From positions 1 through 52,993 of the forward strand of contig JAJXSV010000001.1 of NCBI GenBank assembly GCA_021784375.1: 52,993 bases of DNA. The letters run 5' to 3'. The notes beneath the pieces are model-generated. The model was not told the DNA's origin. It worked only from the letters and a program-made list of their open reading frames with translations, and did no database searches. Shown piece by piece: positions 1 to 8,165 of this stretch; the first letter of the stretch is position 1, and each line of letters begins with the position of its first letter. Made by a program: the position numbers and the translations under genes. The DNA is from Actinomycetes bacterium. GTDB taxonomy: Bacteria; Actinomycetota; Actinomycetes; S36-B12; UBA5976.

Positions 1-195
1 TCTCCGGAGCAGCGCCCGCTGCCACTTCCTTGAGCAATCGGACAGGAGCCCGAGGGGTCGGGGCTGGGCTCCAGCGCACCGCATGCGAGGTGCCTGGAGC
101 GGGCAGGCGTCGGGGCGCTGGGTAGCCTTGCGTCGACGCGGACCTGCAGCCCTCCGTCGATACCCCTAGGCCAGAGTGAATCGAGCTGCCACGCC
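1..195. other. Intergenic region at window edge
   Basis: No coding sequence could be supported here. It presumably holds the promoter of the exporter that starts at 196. A TAGCCT at 123-128 and a TAGG at 167-170 are the only -10-like strings noticed, and neither has the spacing seen at other genes of the window. Confidence 0.4.
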
Positions 196-1410
196 ATGCC
201 CCAGCCCACCGCCACAGATCGCGTGCCGATGCGCTGGCTCCTGCTCCTCGGCCTGGTGGCCGCGCTCGGTCCACTCTCCAGCGACTCCTACCTGCCGGCG
301 TTCCCCACCATGCGCACGGATTTCGCCACCTCGAATGCCATGATCCAGGCGACGCTCACGGCCATGCTGGTGGGGGCTGCCGTGGGCCCCCTCATCATGG
401 GCCCACTGAGCGACATCATCGGGCGACGTCGGCCCTTCATCGGCTCGCTGCTCGTGTTCGCGGTGATCTCTTGGGCACAGGCCTTCGCGCCCACCATCCA
501 GGTGCTCATCGGGCTGCGCCTGGTCCAGGGCTTCGCGGGCATGTCGGCATCGATCATGGGACAGGCGATCCTGCGCGATATGACGCCGGATGGTGATCTC
601 ATGCGGTCGCTCTCGCGCATGCGACTGGTGACCTTGACCGCGCCCATCCTTGCGCCCAGCTTCGGCGTGCTGGCACTCCGCTTCACCGGTTGGCGCGGCA
701 TCTTCATCGTCACCGGCACCATGGCCGTCCTCCTGTCGGTGGCGTTGCTGCGCGCCCCTGCGAGCGCCTTCCGCGGTCGTGCCACCGATGCCGATCGCGT
801 GGTGCGCCAATCCCTCGACGCCTATCGCTACCTGCTGCGGGATCCCCGAGTGCGCCTGGGCAACGTCTCGGCGGCCTGCATGTTCACGGCACTGATGCTC
901 TACATCTCCAACGGATCCCTGGTGTTCCGGGATGCCTTGGGCATCCAGCCCTCCATGTTCGGCGCCATCTTCACCATCAACGCCCTGTGCATGCTGGCGG
1001 GCAGCCAGTTGGCGCCCTCGGTGGTGGCCCGCTACGGCAGCCAGCGCGTGTACGTGGGCGCGGGCGCGGTGGCCGCGTTCGGGCTCGCCATCATGCTCGG
1101 GAGCGCGCTCGTCGGACAGTCTGCTGCGCGTGTCTTCTTCGTGGGCCTGCCCATCGTCGTGTTCACCTTCGGGCTCTCCCTGATCCTGCCGACCAAGGAG
1201 GTCATGGAACTGCACCCCGAACGCGCCGGGGCGGGTGCCGCCCTGCTGCGCTCGAACAACATGGTGCTGTCGGGGTTGGCAGCCGTCGTCCTTGGCCTGG
1301 CACCATCGTCGACGGCAGTGCCCATGGTGGTCGGCATGTTCGCCTTCGGTGCCATTGCCGTCGGCAGCTGGGTCAGGCGTGGCCGCCTGGTCGGGGAACT
1401 CGGCGCCTGA
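196..1410 (+). CDS. MFS drug-export transporter, Bcr/CflA type
   Basis: Polytopic inner-membrane protein of 404 residues with about 12 hydrophobic segments, the usual length for the DHA1 Bcr/CflA branch of the major facilitator superfamily. The first helix is followed by SDSYLPAFP, matching the D-x-YLPA-P signature of Bcr/CflA exporters, and the loop after helix 2 carries GPLSDIIGRRRP, the MFS motif A (G-x-x-x-D-x-x-GRR). The likely role is proton-driven efflux of a small drug or metabolite; the substrate cannot be read from sequence. The ATG at 196 is the first possible start, because an in-frame stop lies at 166-168. No strong Shine-Dalgarno site is visible. The gene converges on the next one with only 7 bases between the stops. 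The family call is firm, the substrate unknown. Confidence 0.85.
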   Translation: MPQPTATDRVPMRWLLLLGLVAALGPLSSDSYLPAFPTMRTDFATSNAMIQATLTAMLVGAAVGPLIMGPLSDIIGRRRPFIGSLLVFAVISWAQAFAPTIQVLIGLRLVQGFAGMSASIMGQAILRDMTPDGDLMRSLSRMRLVTLTAPILAPSFGVLALRFTGWRGIFIVTGTMAVLLSVALLRAPASAFRGRATDADRVVRQSLDAYRYLLRDPRVRLGNVSAACMFTALMLYISNGSLVFRDALGIQPSMFGAIFTINALCMLAGSQLAPSVVARYGSQRVYVGAGAVAAFGLAIMLGSALVGQSAARVFFVGLPIVVFTFGLSLILPTKEVMELHPERAGAGAALLRSNNMVLSGLAAVVLGLAPSSTAVPMVVGMFAFGAIAVGSWVRRGRLVGELGA

Positions 1411-1417
1411 GCGGGGC

Positions 1418-2077
1418 TCAGTTGATGGTGAAGGCGTAGGCCTGGGCCTGCACGGTGTCATTGCGCGCGTGCGCGAAGTAGGTGCCGGCAGTGGCGTCGG
1501 CCGCCGCCGCCGTGCAGTCACGGCCGCTGTTGGTGCCGTTCCAGACCTGGGAGTTGCCGAACACGCTCCGGGCGGGCATGACGACCACCTGCGGCTTGGC
1601 GGCCGTCTGGCAGGCGTCCGATGACCACACGACCAGGCCCGAGGCGTCGGTGACCCAAAGTTCGTTGGGCAGGGCGCCCACGTCGCGGCGGCAGGCCGTG
1701 CCCCCCGTGTTCGAGATGCGCATGGCGAGGGTGACCGGGCTGCCGATGGCGTAGGTCTGGGCATCCGTGGTCACCGTCACCGTGAGCGCGCTCTTGCGAC
1801 AGTCGGCCGTGGTCGGCGACGGGCTCGGCGCCTTTGTCGTGCTGCGGGCAGCGGCGGCCGCGAGGGAGGGTGCGGTTGCCGGGGTGGACTTGACAGGCTT
1901 GGCGGTACTGCTGTTCGTGGGAAGCGCGGCCAGGGAGCTCGACACGGCCCTCGTGGGCGTTGCGGCCGGGTGGTGGCGCAGCAGCGCCTTGCCGACGATG
2001 GCGAGCGGAACCAGCACGATGATGAGGGCCAGGGCCTGGCGGCGCCGGTACACCGCCCTCGACTGTCGCTTCGCCAC
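1418..2077 (-). CDS. Membrane-anchored extracytoplasmic protein of unknown function
   Basis: Not recognised as a named family. The 219-residue product starts with a basic segment (AKRQSRAVYRRRQ), then one hydrophobic helix (about residues 14-30), then a Ser/Thr/Pro/Ala-rich linker to about residue 90, then a compact beta-rich domain with four cysteines that could form disulfides outside the membrane. This is the layout of an actinobacterial N-terminally anchored surface protein. The domain wording (T-x-G-T-x-C-x-x-x-V, then W-N-G at the end) resembles Ig-like or protease-inhibitor-like beta domains, but that is only an impression. The GTG start at 2077 is supported by TAGCGT ending 6 bases upstream. 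The gene is divergent from mutY with 37 bases between starts. Confidence 0.6.
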   Translation of the reverse strand: MAKRQSRAVYRRRQALALIIVLVPLAIVGKALLRHHPAATPTRAVSSSLAALPTNSSTAKPVKSTPATAPSLAAAAARSTTKAPSPSPTTADCRKSALTVTVTTDAQTYAIGSPVTLAMRISNTGGTACRRDVGALPNELWVTDASGLVVWSSDACQTAAKPQVVVMPARSVFGNSQVWNGTNSGRDCTAAAADATAGTYFAHARNDTVQAQAYAFTIN

Positions 2078-2083
2078 GGGGGC

Positions 2084-2089
2084 ACGCTA
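2084..2089 (-). promoter_or_regulatory. -10 box TAGCGT of a leaderless promoter
   Basis: TAGCGT on the minus strand ends 6 bases before the GTG start at 2077, so the transcript probably begins at the start codon. Confidence 0.5.
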
Positions 2090-2114
2090 GCAACGCGCGT
2101 GCGATCATGCGCAG

Positions 2115-3077
2115 ATGCCCCCGCGCCGACCCCGCCCTGCCACGGACGACGGCCCTGCCACGGACGACGGCCCTGCCACGGGCACCAGCCCGACAACAGA
2201 CGGCACCGCACAGCACGTCGCTGCGCGCATCCTCGCCTGGTACGACACCGCGGAGCGCGCACTGCCTTGGCGTGCCCCCGGCCACGGCGCCTGGGGCGTG
2301 TACGTGAGCGAGGTGATGGCCCAGCAGACGCAGGTGGCCCGGGTGGCCGAGGTGTGGCCGGCCTGGATGCAACGCTGGCCCTCGCCCGCCGCGCTGGCCG
2401 CGAGCTCACCTGCGGAGGTCGTGCGGCAGTGGGGACGCCTGGGCTATCCGAGGCGCGCCCTCTGGATGCATGCGGCCGCGACCGCGATGGTGCTGCACCA
2501 TGGCGGCCAGGTGCCGCGCGATGCGGATGCCCTGCGCGCGCTGCCCGGTGTCGGCGAGTACACCGCGGCGGCCATCCGCGCCTTCGCCTTCGGGGAGCGA
2601 GTCGCCGTCCTCGATGTGAATGTGCGCCGCGTGCACGCACGCGCCTTCTTCGGCAGCGGGCACCCCGCGCCGTCCGTGACGCTCGCCGAGCGCGCACACC
2701 ACGAGCGGTTCCTGCCCGCGGACGCCTTGACCGCTGCGCACCTCTCGCAGGCGGTGATGGAGTTCGGCGCGGTCGTGTGCACGGCACGTGCGCCGCAATG
2801 TGCCTCCTGCCCCATCGCCGATTCCTGCGCCTGCCTGCGAGGCGGCTCCCCGACGGCCGAACGTCGGCCGCGGAAGCAGGCGGTGTTCGTCGGCTCGGAC
2901 CGACAATGCCGTGGCGCCCTCATGCAGGTGCTGCGCGATGCGCACGCGGCTGTGCCGGCATCGGCGCTCGAGGGCGCTTGGACCGAGGCCTTGCAGCGTC
3001 AACGCTGCCTGGATGCCCTGATCGCTGACGGACTGGTGAAACCGCTGGCGGGCCATCGGTTCGCGCTGCCAGGCTGA
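2115..3077 (+). CDS. mutY: A/G-specific adenine DNA glycosylase MutY
   Basis: Base-excision repair enzyme that removes adenine mispaired with 8-oxoguanine. The 320-residue protein has the catalytic glutamate in SEVMAQQTQV (E66), the helix-hairpin-helix LPGVGEYTAAAI (143-154), the catalytic aspartate in LDVNVRRV (D167) and a complete iron-sulfur loop C-x6-C-x2-C-x5-C (C222, C229, C232, C238). The C-terminal 8-oxoG-recognition (NUDIX-like) domain is short or missing, as is common in actinobacterial forms. The first 30 residues are low-complexity and include a twice-repeated ATDDGP encoded by an 18-base tandem repeat, so the true start could lie slightly inside. It is placed between the divergent anchored protein and the convergent disA. 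Confidence 0.93.
   Translation: MPPRRPRPATDDGPATDDGPATGTSPTTDGTAQHVAARILAWYDTAERALPWRAPGHGAWGVYVSEVMAQQTQVARVAEVWPAWMQRWPSPAALAASSPAEVVRQWGRLGYPRRALWMHAAATAMVLHHGGQVPRDADALRALPGVGEYTAAAIRAFAFGERVAVLDVNVRRVHARAFFGSGHPAPSVTLAERAHHERFLPADALTAAHLSQAVMEFGAVVCTARAPQCASCPIADSCACLRGGSPTAERRPRKQAVFVGSDRQCRGALMQVLRDAHAAVPASALEGAWTEALQRQRCLDALIADGLVKPLAGHRFALPG
2136..2181 (+). repeat. 18-base tandem repeat in the 5' end of mutY
   Basis: Two perfect copies of an 18-base unit (2136-2153 and 2154-2171) and ten bases of a third encode the repeated peptide ATDDGP. The length is a multiple of three, so gain or loss of units would keep the mutY frame. Confidence 0.85.
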
Positions 3078-3130
3078 CGCACCCCGGGCACTGCGGCTGG
3101 CGCATGCCGACGAACAGGCCCCTCGGCCGC

Positions 3131-4216
3131 CTAGGTGAAGCGCTCGAGCATGGTGGTCTCAGCGATGCGGGCCAGCCCATCACGGATGGAGCGGGCGCGC
3201 GCGTCCCCCACGCCCTCGACCGCCAGCAGCTCATCGAGGCCAGCTGCCAGCAACGGCTGCAGACGGTGGAAGTGCGTGATGATGCGCTCGACGATGGTCT
3301 CCGACAACCGCGGAATGCGCGCGAGCATGCGATAGCCGCGCGGTGCCGTGGCGGTGTCGATGGCGGTGCCGAGGCCGAGTGCATTCGCGACCTCGGTGAT
3401 ATCGAGCAGTTGGCTGTCATTCAGTGCGTCGATCGCGCTGGCTGCGGTCGCCCAGGTCTTGGCCTTGGCGGTCTTGGCCGTGCTCGGCACGTAGTCCTGG
3501 ATGACGACGTTGCGATCGGAATCGAGGCCGGCGACGAGTTCGTCCAACTGCATCTTGAGCAGGCGCCCGTCGGTGCCCAGTTCCACCACATAGCCCTCGA
3601 TCTCGCGGGCTATGCGCCGCACCATCTCCAGACGTTGCGCCACCAGCGCGACGTCGCGGACGGTCACCTGGTCCTCGATCTCGAGGGCGAAGAGGGCGCT
3701 GGCAATGGCGTCGAAGCGGGACTTGTAGCGCTCGAGGGTGGAGATGGCCTGGTCGGCGCGGGCCAGGATCGAGGCCCGGTCCTCCAGCACGTAGCGCCGA
3801 CCAGCCACGTAGAGGGCGATGGTCGACATCGATTTGGATACCGAGATCACGGGCAGGCCCGTCTGCTTGGCGATGCGGTCGGCCGTGCGGTGGCGGGTGC
3901 CGGTCTCGCCGGTGGGGATGGTGGGGTCCGGCAGCAATTGCGCGGCCGCCTTCACGATGCGATTGGCGCCGGTGTCGCAGACGATGGCCCCGTCCATCTT
4001 CGCCAGCTCGCGCACACGGGTGGCGGTGAATTCCACGTCGAGGTTGAATCCGCCACCGGAGAGCTGCTCGACCGTCTTGTCATAGCCGAGGACGATGAGG
4101 CCGCCCGTGCGCCCGAGGACGATGCGCTCCAGGCCATCGCGTAGCACTGTGCCGGGCGCGACCATGGCGAGCGTCTGCCGCATGACCTGATCCGGGTCCG
4201 GATGCCGCTCCGCCAT
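3131..4216 (-). CDS. disA: DNA integrity scanning diadenylate cyclase DisA
   Basis: Makes the second messenger c-di-AMP from two ATP while scanning DNA for branched structures. The 361-residue length is normal. The N-terminal DAC domain has both catalytic signatures, DGA at residues 75-77 and GTRHR at 106-110. A helical linker follows, and the C-terminal helix-hairpin-helix DNA-binding module includes VEGVGDARARSIRDGL near residue 340. The ATG at 4216 has a clear Shine-Dalgarno GGAGGA (4221-4226 on the minus strand) and a TAATGT -10 box at 4241-4246, so this gene has a short leader. It lies downstream of radA on the same strand, 179 bases apart; the radA-disA pair is a conserved repair and signalling neighbourhood. 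Confidence 0.95.
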   Translation of the reverse strand: MAERHPDPDQVMRQTLAMVAPGTVLRDGLERIVLGRTGGLIVLGYDKTVEQLSGGGFNLDVEFTATRVRELAKMDGAIVCDTGANRIVKAAAQLLPDPTIPTGETGTRHRTADRIAKQTGLPVISVSKSMSTIALYVAGRRYVLEDRASILARADQAISTLERYKSRFDAIASALFALEIEDQVTVRDVALVAQRLEMVRRIAREIEGYVVELGTDGRLLKMQLDELVAGLDSDRNVVIQDYVPSTAKTAKAKTWATAASAIDALNDSQLLDITEVANALGLGTAIDTATAPRGYRMLARIPRLSETIVERIITHFHRLQPLLAAGLDELLAVEGVGDARARSIRDGLARIAETTMLERFT

Positions 4217-4240
4217 CGTGTCCTCCCGCGTGTATCGAGC

Positions 4241-4246
4241 ACATTA
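4241..4246 (-). promoter_or_regulatory. -10 box TAATGT upstream of disA
   Basis: TAATGT on the minus strand lies 24 bases before the disA ATG, leaving room for a short leader with the GGAGGA ribosome site at 4221-4226. It indicates that disA has its own promoter besides any read-through from radA. Confidence 0.45.
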
Positions 4247-4349
4247 CCTTGGGAGGCAACGACATACCGACCGGAATGCTTCCGCGGCGGTTCGACGCCC
4301 GTCGCCGGCGCGGCCGCGACCGCGTGGCGTACGCCCCAGCAGGGCCCTC

Positions 4350-4363
4350 GCGGGGTGCCCCGC
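4350..4363 (-). terminator. Possible hairpin after radA
   Basis: A perfect GCGGGG/CCCCGC inverted repeat with a two-base centre lies about 33 bases past the radA stop, in the radA-disA gap. It has no U-tract, so it is only a weak terminator candidate. Confidence 0.3.
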
Positions 4364-4395
4364 CAAGCCGGAAAGTGCTTGTCGGATAAGGGGAA

Positions 4396-5742
4396 TCAGC
4401 CGATGAGCAGGCGCAGTGCGGAGCGGATGTCGGCCACCTCGATCAACTCCATGCCGGCCGGAGCCCTCCCCGCCTCGGGCGGCACGATGGCCGTCCGGAT
4501 ACCGAGCCGCGCGGCCTCGGAGAGCCGGCGGGCCAGGGCCTGCACACGGCGCACGTCCCCGGACAGGCCGACCTCGCCGATGGCGATGCAGCCGGCGGGC
4601 ATGGAGCGGTTGGCAGCGGCGCCGGCGACCGCCAGCGCGATGGCGAGGTCCGCGGCGGGTTCGGTGATGCGGACCCCTCCGACGGTGGCAGCGTGGACAT
4701 CGCGTGCCATGAGGGGGACGCCACCGCGGCGCTCGAGCACGGCGAGCACCATGGCCACGCGCGCGTTGTCGAGGCCCGAGGTGGCGCGCCGCGGGGTGGG
4801 GACCTGGGTGGAAGCCACCAGCGACTGCACCTCGGCCAGCAGGGGACGGGTGCCCTCCATGGTCATGGTGAGGCAGGTGCCGTCGACCGCTTCTCCGCGA
4901 CCGGTGACGAACAAGCCCGAGGGGTCGTCGATGCCCACGATGCCGGTGTCCGTGAGGTCGAAGCAGCCGACCTCATCGGCTGCGCCGTAGCGGTTCTTGG
5001 TCGCCCGCACCAGGCGCAGGCGGGTGTGGCGATCGCCTTCGATCTGCAGGACCACGTCGACCAGGTGCTCGAGCACCCGCGGCCCGGCGATCGAGCCGTC
5101 CTTGGTGACGTGCCCGACGAGCACCGTGGACATCCCGCGTTCCTTGGCCACCCGGATGACCGAGGCCGCGACCTCGCGGATCTGCGTGACCCCGCCCGCC
5201 TGCGAGTCGACCTCCGAGGAGGAGATGGTCTGCACCGAGTCGATGATGAGCACGCCCGGCTTCACCTGCTCGATGTGCCCGAGGATGGTGGCGAGGTCCG
5301 TCTCCGCCACCAGGTACAGCTCATCGACGACGGCTCCCACCCGGGCCGCACGCAGGTGCACCTGGGCCGCCGACTCCTCGGCGGTCACGTACAGCGCCCG
5401 GCCATGCGTCCTGGCCGCCTGTGCTGCCACCTCCACGAGCAGGGTGGACTTGCCGATGCCGGGTTCGCCGGCGAGCAGGACGACCGCACCGGGCACCAGT
5501 CCGCCGCCGAGCACGCGGTCGAGCTCGCCGACGCCCGTGCTGCGGGCCTTGGCCGCTTCGATGCTGATGTCTCCGATGGGCACCGCGCGCACCCCCACCG
5601 GGGACACGGCCACCGTCCGCGGCTTGACCCCGCCGACCTCCTCGACGGTGCCCCACGCCTGGCATTCACCGCAGCGCCCGACCCACTTCGTCGTCTGCCA
5701 GCCGCACTCCCCGCAGCGGAATGCCGTCATCGTCCTCGCCAT
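4396..5742 (-). CDS. radA: DNA repair ATPase RadA (Sms)
   Basis: RecA-like ATPase that helps process recombination intermediates. The 448-residue product has, in order, a four-cysteine zinc finger (C10-x2-C13, C24-x2-C27), a RecA-type ATPase core with Walker A GEPGIGKST (92-100), the RadA-specific KNRYG motif near residue 250 (KNRFG in most homologues), and a C-terminal Lon-protease-like domain. A longer frame begins at 5784, but ATG 5742 (MARTMTAFRC) is preferred: it puts the zinc finger at the usual position and has TACGTT ending 6 bases upstream, the leaderless pattern of this genome. It is followed by disA on the same strand. Confidence 0.95.
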   Translation of the reverse strand: MARTMTAFRCGECGWQTTKWVGRCGECQAWGTVEEVGGVKPRTVAVSPVGVRAVPIGDISIEAAKARSTGVGELDRVLGGGLVPGAVVLLAGEPGIGKSTLLVEVAAQAARTHGRALYVTAEESAAQVHLRAARVGAVVDELYLVAETDLATILGHIEQVKPGVLIIDSVQTISSSEVDSQAGGVTQIREVAASVIRVAKERGMSTVLVGHVTKDGSIAGPRVLEHLVDVVLQIEGDRHTRLRLVRATKNRYGAADEVGCFDLTDTGIVGIDDPSGLFVTGRGEAVDGTCLTMTMEGTRPLLAEVQSLVASTQVPTPRRATSGLDNARVAMVLAVLERRGGVPLMARDVHAATVGGVRITEPAADLAIALAVAGAAANRSMPAGCIAIGEVGLSGDVRRVQALARRLSEAARLGIRTAIVPPEAGRAPAGMELIEVADIRSALRLLIG

Positions 5743-5748
5743 GCCCGC

Positions 5749-5754
5749 AACGTA
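5749..5754 (-). promoter_or_regulatory. -10 box TACGTT of the leaderless radA promoter
   Basis: TACGTT on the minus strand ends 6 bases before the preferred radA ATG at 5742, supporting that start over the longer frame from 5784. Confidence 0.5.
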
Positions 5755-5787
5755 GCGCGACCGGCCGACAAGCCCGTGCGGCAACGT

Positions 5788-7959
5788 CTACGGCAGCGGT
5801 GCGGGCTTCCCGAAGTGCCAACCCTGCGCGTACTCCCAGCCCTGACCCTGGAGGAGCGCCGCCTGCTCCGCGGTCTCCACTCCCTCCGCCACGGTGCGCA
5901 GGCTGAGGCCGTCCGCCAGACCGGCCAGGCCGCGGGTGAGGCGGGCCGTGTGGGAGTCATGCGTGCTCACGCCTGCCGTGAACGACTGGTCGAGCTTCAG
6001 ACCCTGGATGGGTAGGTCGCGCAGGTGGCTGATGGAGGAGTACCCGGTGCCGAAGTCATCCACCCACCAGGTCACCCCGAGGTCCGCGATGCGCCGCATC
6101 GAGTCGCAGATCTCCTGAGACACGTTGAGCAGTGCGGTCTCCGTCACTTCCAGGTGCAGTCGCCGAGGAGCGACGCCCGTTCGCGCCAACCCGGCGCGCA
6201 CCAGGTCCTCGAAGGTCTCGGAGTGCAGGGTCGCCGCGGAGACGTTGACCGCGATGTCCAACTCGGGATCCACGCGGGCCAGCAGGTCGAGGGCCTGTGC
6301 CAGCACTGTGCGATCGATGTCGAGGATCAGGCTGCTGCGCTCCGCGATGTGGAGGAAGGTGTCCGGGGTCATCACCGTGCCGTCATCGGCAACCCAGCGC
6401 ACCAGTGCCTCGTAGCCGCAGAGCTGGTGGGTCTGCAGGCTCACGATGGGCATGTACCAGGCGACGATCCGACCCGCGGCAAGGGCCTCCCGGAGTCGGC
6501 CCTGCACATCGAGGATCAGGCGGCTGCGGGCAGCCACGTTCTCGTCAAGGAAGGCCCAGCGACCGGACCCCTGCTTCGAGGCGCTGCGCATGGCGGCTGT
6601 GGCATCGCGCAGGAGCGACTCGGCGTCCTTGTCGGCGGCCATGGCCACACCGACGCAGCCGCTCACATCAAGTGACACCCCTTGGAAGTCGATGGGCCCG
6701 TGGACGGTGTCGATGATCCGCTGCGCAGCCTCTGCGGCGTCCGTCGTGGTGATGAGGTCGCGCAGGATCAGCACGAACTCGTCGCCGGCGATGCGCCCCA
6801 CACGATCGTGGGCACCGGCCGCGGAGACCAGGCGATGCGCGGCCTCCTTGAGCACGGCATCCCCGGCGGCGTACGTGTACGCCTGGTTGATCGAGGTCAT
6901 GGCGTCGACGCCGAAGCAGAGCAGCGCCCAGCCCTCGGGCCCGCGGGTATCGAGGATCTCCTGGATGCGCTCGAGGGAGAGGCGCTGCTTGGCGAGCCCG
7001 GTGAGGGAGTCGAACGTGACCTCGTGTTCCAGTGCGGCCTGTGACTGTTCGAGCGCATCGGCATCGCGCCATCGCGTCAGGCCGTAGCCGATGTCGGCGG
7101 CCAGCGCCTCCAAGAGCTCCTGCGCGCGATCATCGAACGACCCGACGTCGTGCGAGTACACCATGAGTGCGCCGTGCACCTGGCCGTTCACCAGCACCGG
7201 CAGGGCGATCGAGCAGTTGATGCCCCGCTGGCTGGCCCGGGTGAACCAGGGCGCGAAACGGGGGTCCTCCGAGAGGTCGTTGCGTACCTGCGTGGTTCGG
7301 GTCTTGATGGAGAGCCCGGTGGGTCCCTGGCCGAGCGGACCCTCGCCCCACGATGTGCGCAGTTCCTTCGTGTAGCCGAGGTCCTCGCCCGCGACCGCCA
7401 TGATGCGCACCGAGCGCTCGTCGTCGTCGATCGGCACGCCGTACCACGCGAACGTGTAGCCGCCGATGTGCGTCGCCGTGTCGCACATGCTCTGGAGCAG
7501 GTCCTGCTCGCTGCTGGCACGCAGGAGGACCCGACTCCCCTCGGCGAGGGTGGCAAAGGCCCGGATCACCGCCACCCGGTGGTTGACGTCGCGCCAGGTG
7601 ACGACCATGCCATGCGGTGCACCGTCGGCGGTGGTGACCTGCCGTGCGGTTGCTTGCAGGTCGAGGTAGGTGCCGTCACCGGTGAGGAACTTGGCGGCGA
7701 TCGAAGGTGGGGCCTCGCCCGCCATGGCGCGCCTCCGCACCTCGAGGATGCGCTCGCGATCGTCCGGGTGGACGCGGGAGATGAGGTCGGTGCCGACGAG
7801 GGATTCCGGTTCGAGGCCGAGCACCTGCTGGACGTCCGTGGAGATCCACATCACCCGACCGTCGCGGTCGGTCTGGAACACGACCTCGTTGGGCCCGCTG
7901 TCGATGAAGCCGCGCCAGTCGATCGGCTCCTGCGCACCTTGCAGAAGCGAGAGTGGCAT
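5788..7959 (-). CDS. PAS-GAF-GGDEF-EAL c-di-GMP signalling protein
   Basis: Soluble 723-residue protein. An N-terminal PAS domain (about 10-120, NEVVFQTDRDGRVMWIS) is followed by a GAF domain (about 140-290), then a GGDEF domain whose active-site loop reads AGDEF near residue 390, then an EAL domain (about 495-720). The EAL domain has EALVRW near 515, the NVSA asparagine, the DDFGTGYSS loop, the lysine of LKLDQSF and the glutamate of VAEGVET, so c-di-GMP phosphodiesterase activity is likely. AGDEF can still be compatible with cyclase activity. No membrane segment is visible. ATG 7959 is chosen because GGAAGGGG lies 8 bases upstream; a longer frame reaches 8097 without such support. It is divergent from the zinc-motif regulator at 8166. 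Confidence 0.9.
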   Translation of the reverse strand: MPLSLLQGAQEPIDWRGFIDSGPNEVVFQTDRDGRVMWISTDVQQVLGLEPESLVGTDLISRVHPDDRERILEVRRRAMAGEAPPSIAAKFLTGDGTYLDLQATARQVTTADGAPHGMVVTWRDVNHRVAVIRAFATLAEGSRVLLRASSEQDLLQSMCDTATHIGGYTFAWYGVPIDDDERSVRIMAVAGEDLGYTKELRTSWGEGPLGQGPTGLSIKTRTTQVRNDLSEDPRFAPWFTRASQRGINCSIALPVLVNGQVHGALMVYSHDVGSFDDRAQELLEALAADIGYGLTRWRDADALEQSQAALEHEVTFDSLTGLAKQRLSLERIQEILDTRGPEGWALLCFGVDAMTSINQAYTYAAGDAVLKEAAHRLVSAAGAHDRVGRIAGDEFVLILRDLITTTDAAEAAQRIIDTVHGPIDFQGVSLDVSGCVGVAMAADKDAESLLRDATAAMRSASKQGSGRWAFLDENVAARSRLILDVQGRLREALAAGRIVAWYMPIVSLQTHQLCGYEALVRWVADDGTVMTPDTFLHIAERSSLILDIDRTVLAQALDLLARVDPELDIAVNVSAATLHSETFEDLVRAGLARTGVAPRRLHLEVTETALLNVSQEICDSMRRIADLGVTWWVDDFGTGYSSISHLRDLPIQGLKLDQSFTAGVSTHDSHTARLTRGLAGLADGLSLRTVAEGVETAEQAALLQGQGWEYAQGWHFGKPAPLP

Positions 7960-8152
7960 CGGACCGACCCCTTCCGGCATCTCACGGCGGCATCCCGCGT
8001 CGCGCCGGAAGGCATCGTGGCAGTCCCGGGAGCGCGTTGGCAACGTGCCGCACTGCCCGTCCCGGGACCAGGCGCGCCCGGGCCGACGCGGGTCCACTGT
8101 GAAGATTCTGCGAAGTCACGGGAATCCAGAACGGGCCCCGAGCCGTGGCCGC

Positions 8153-8158
8153 TACCGT
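8153..8158 (+). promoter_or_regulatory. -10 box TACCGT of a leaderless promoter
   Basis: TACCGT ends 7 bases before GTG 8166 and favours that start over the earlier in-frame GTG at 8145, which would lie upstream of the predicted transcript. Confidence 0.45.
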
Positions 8159-8165
8159 TGGCCGG

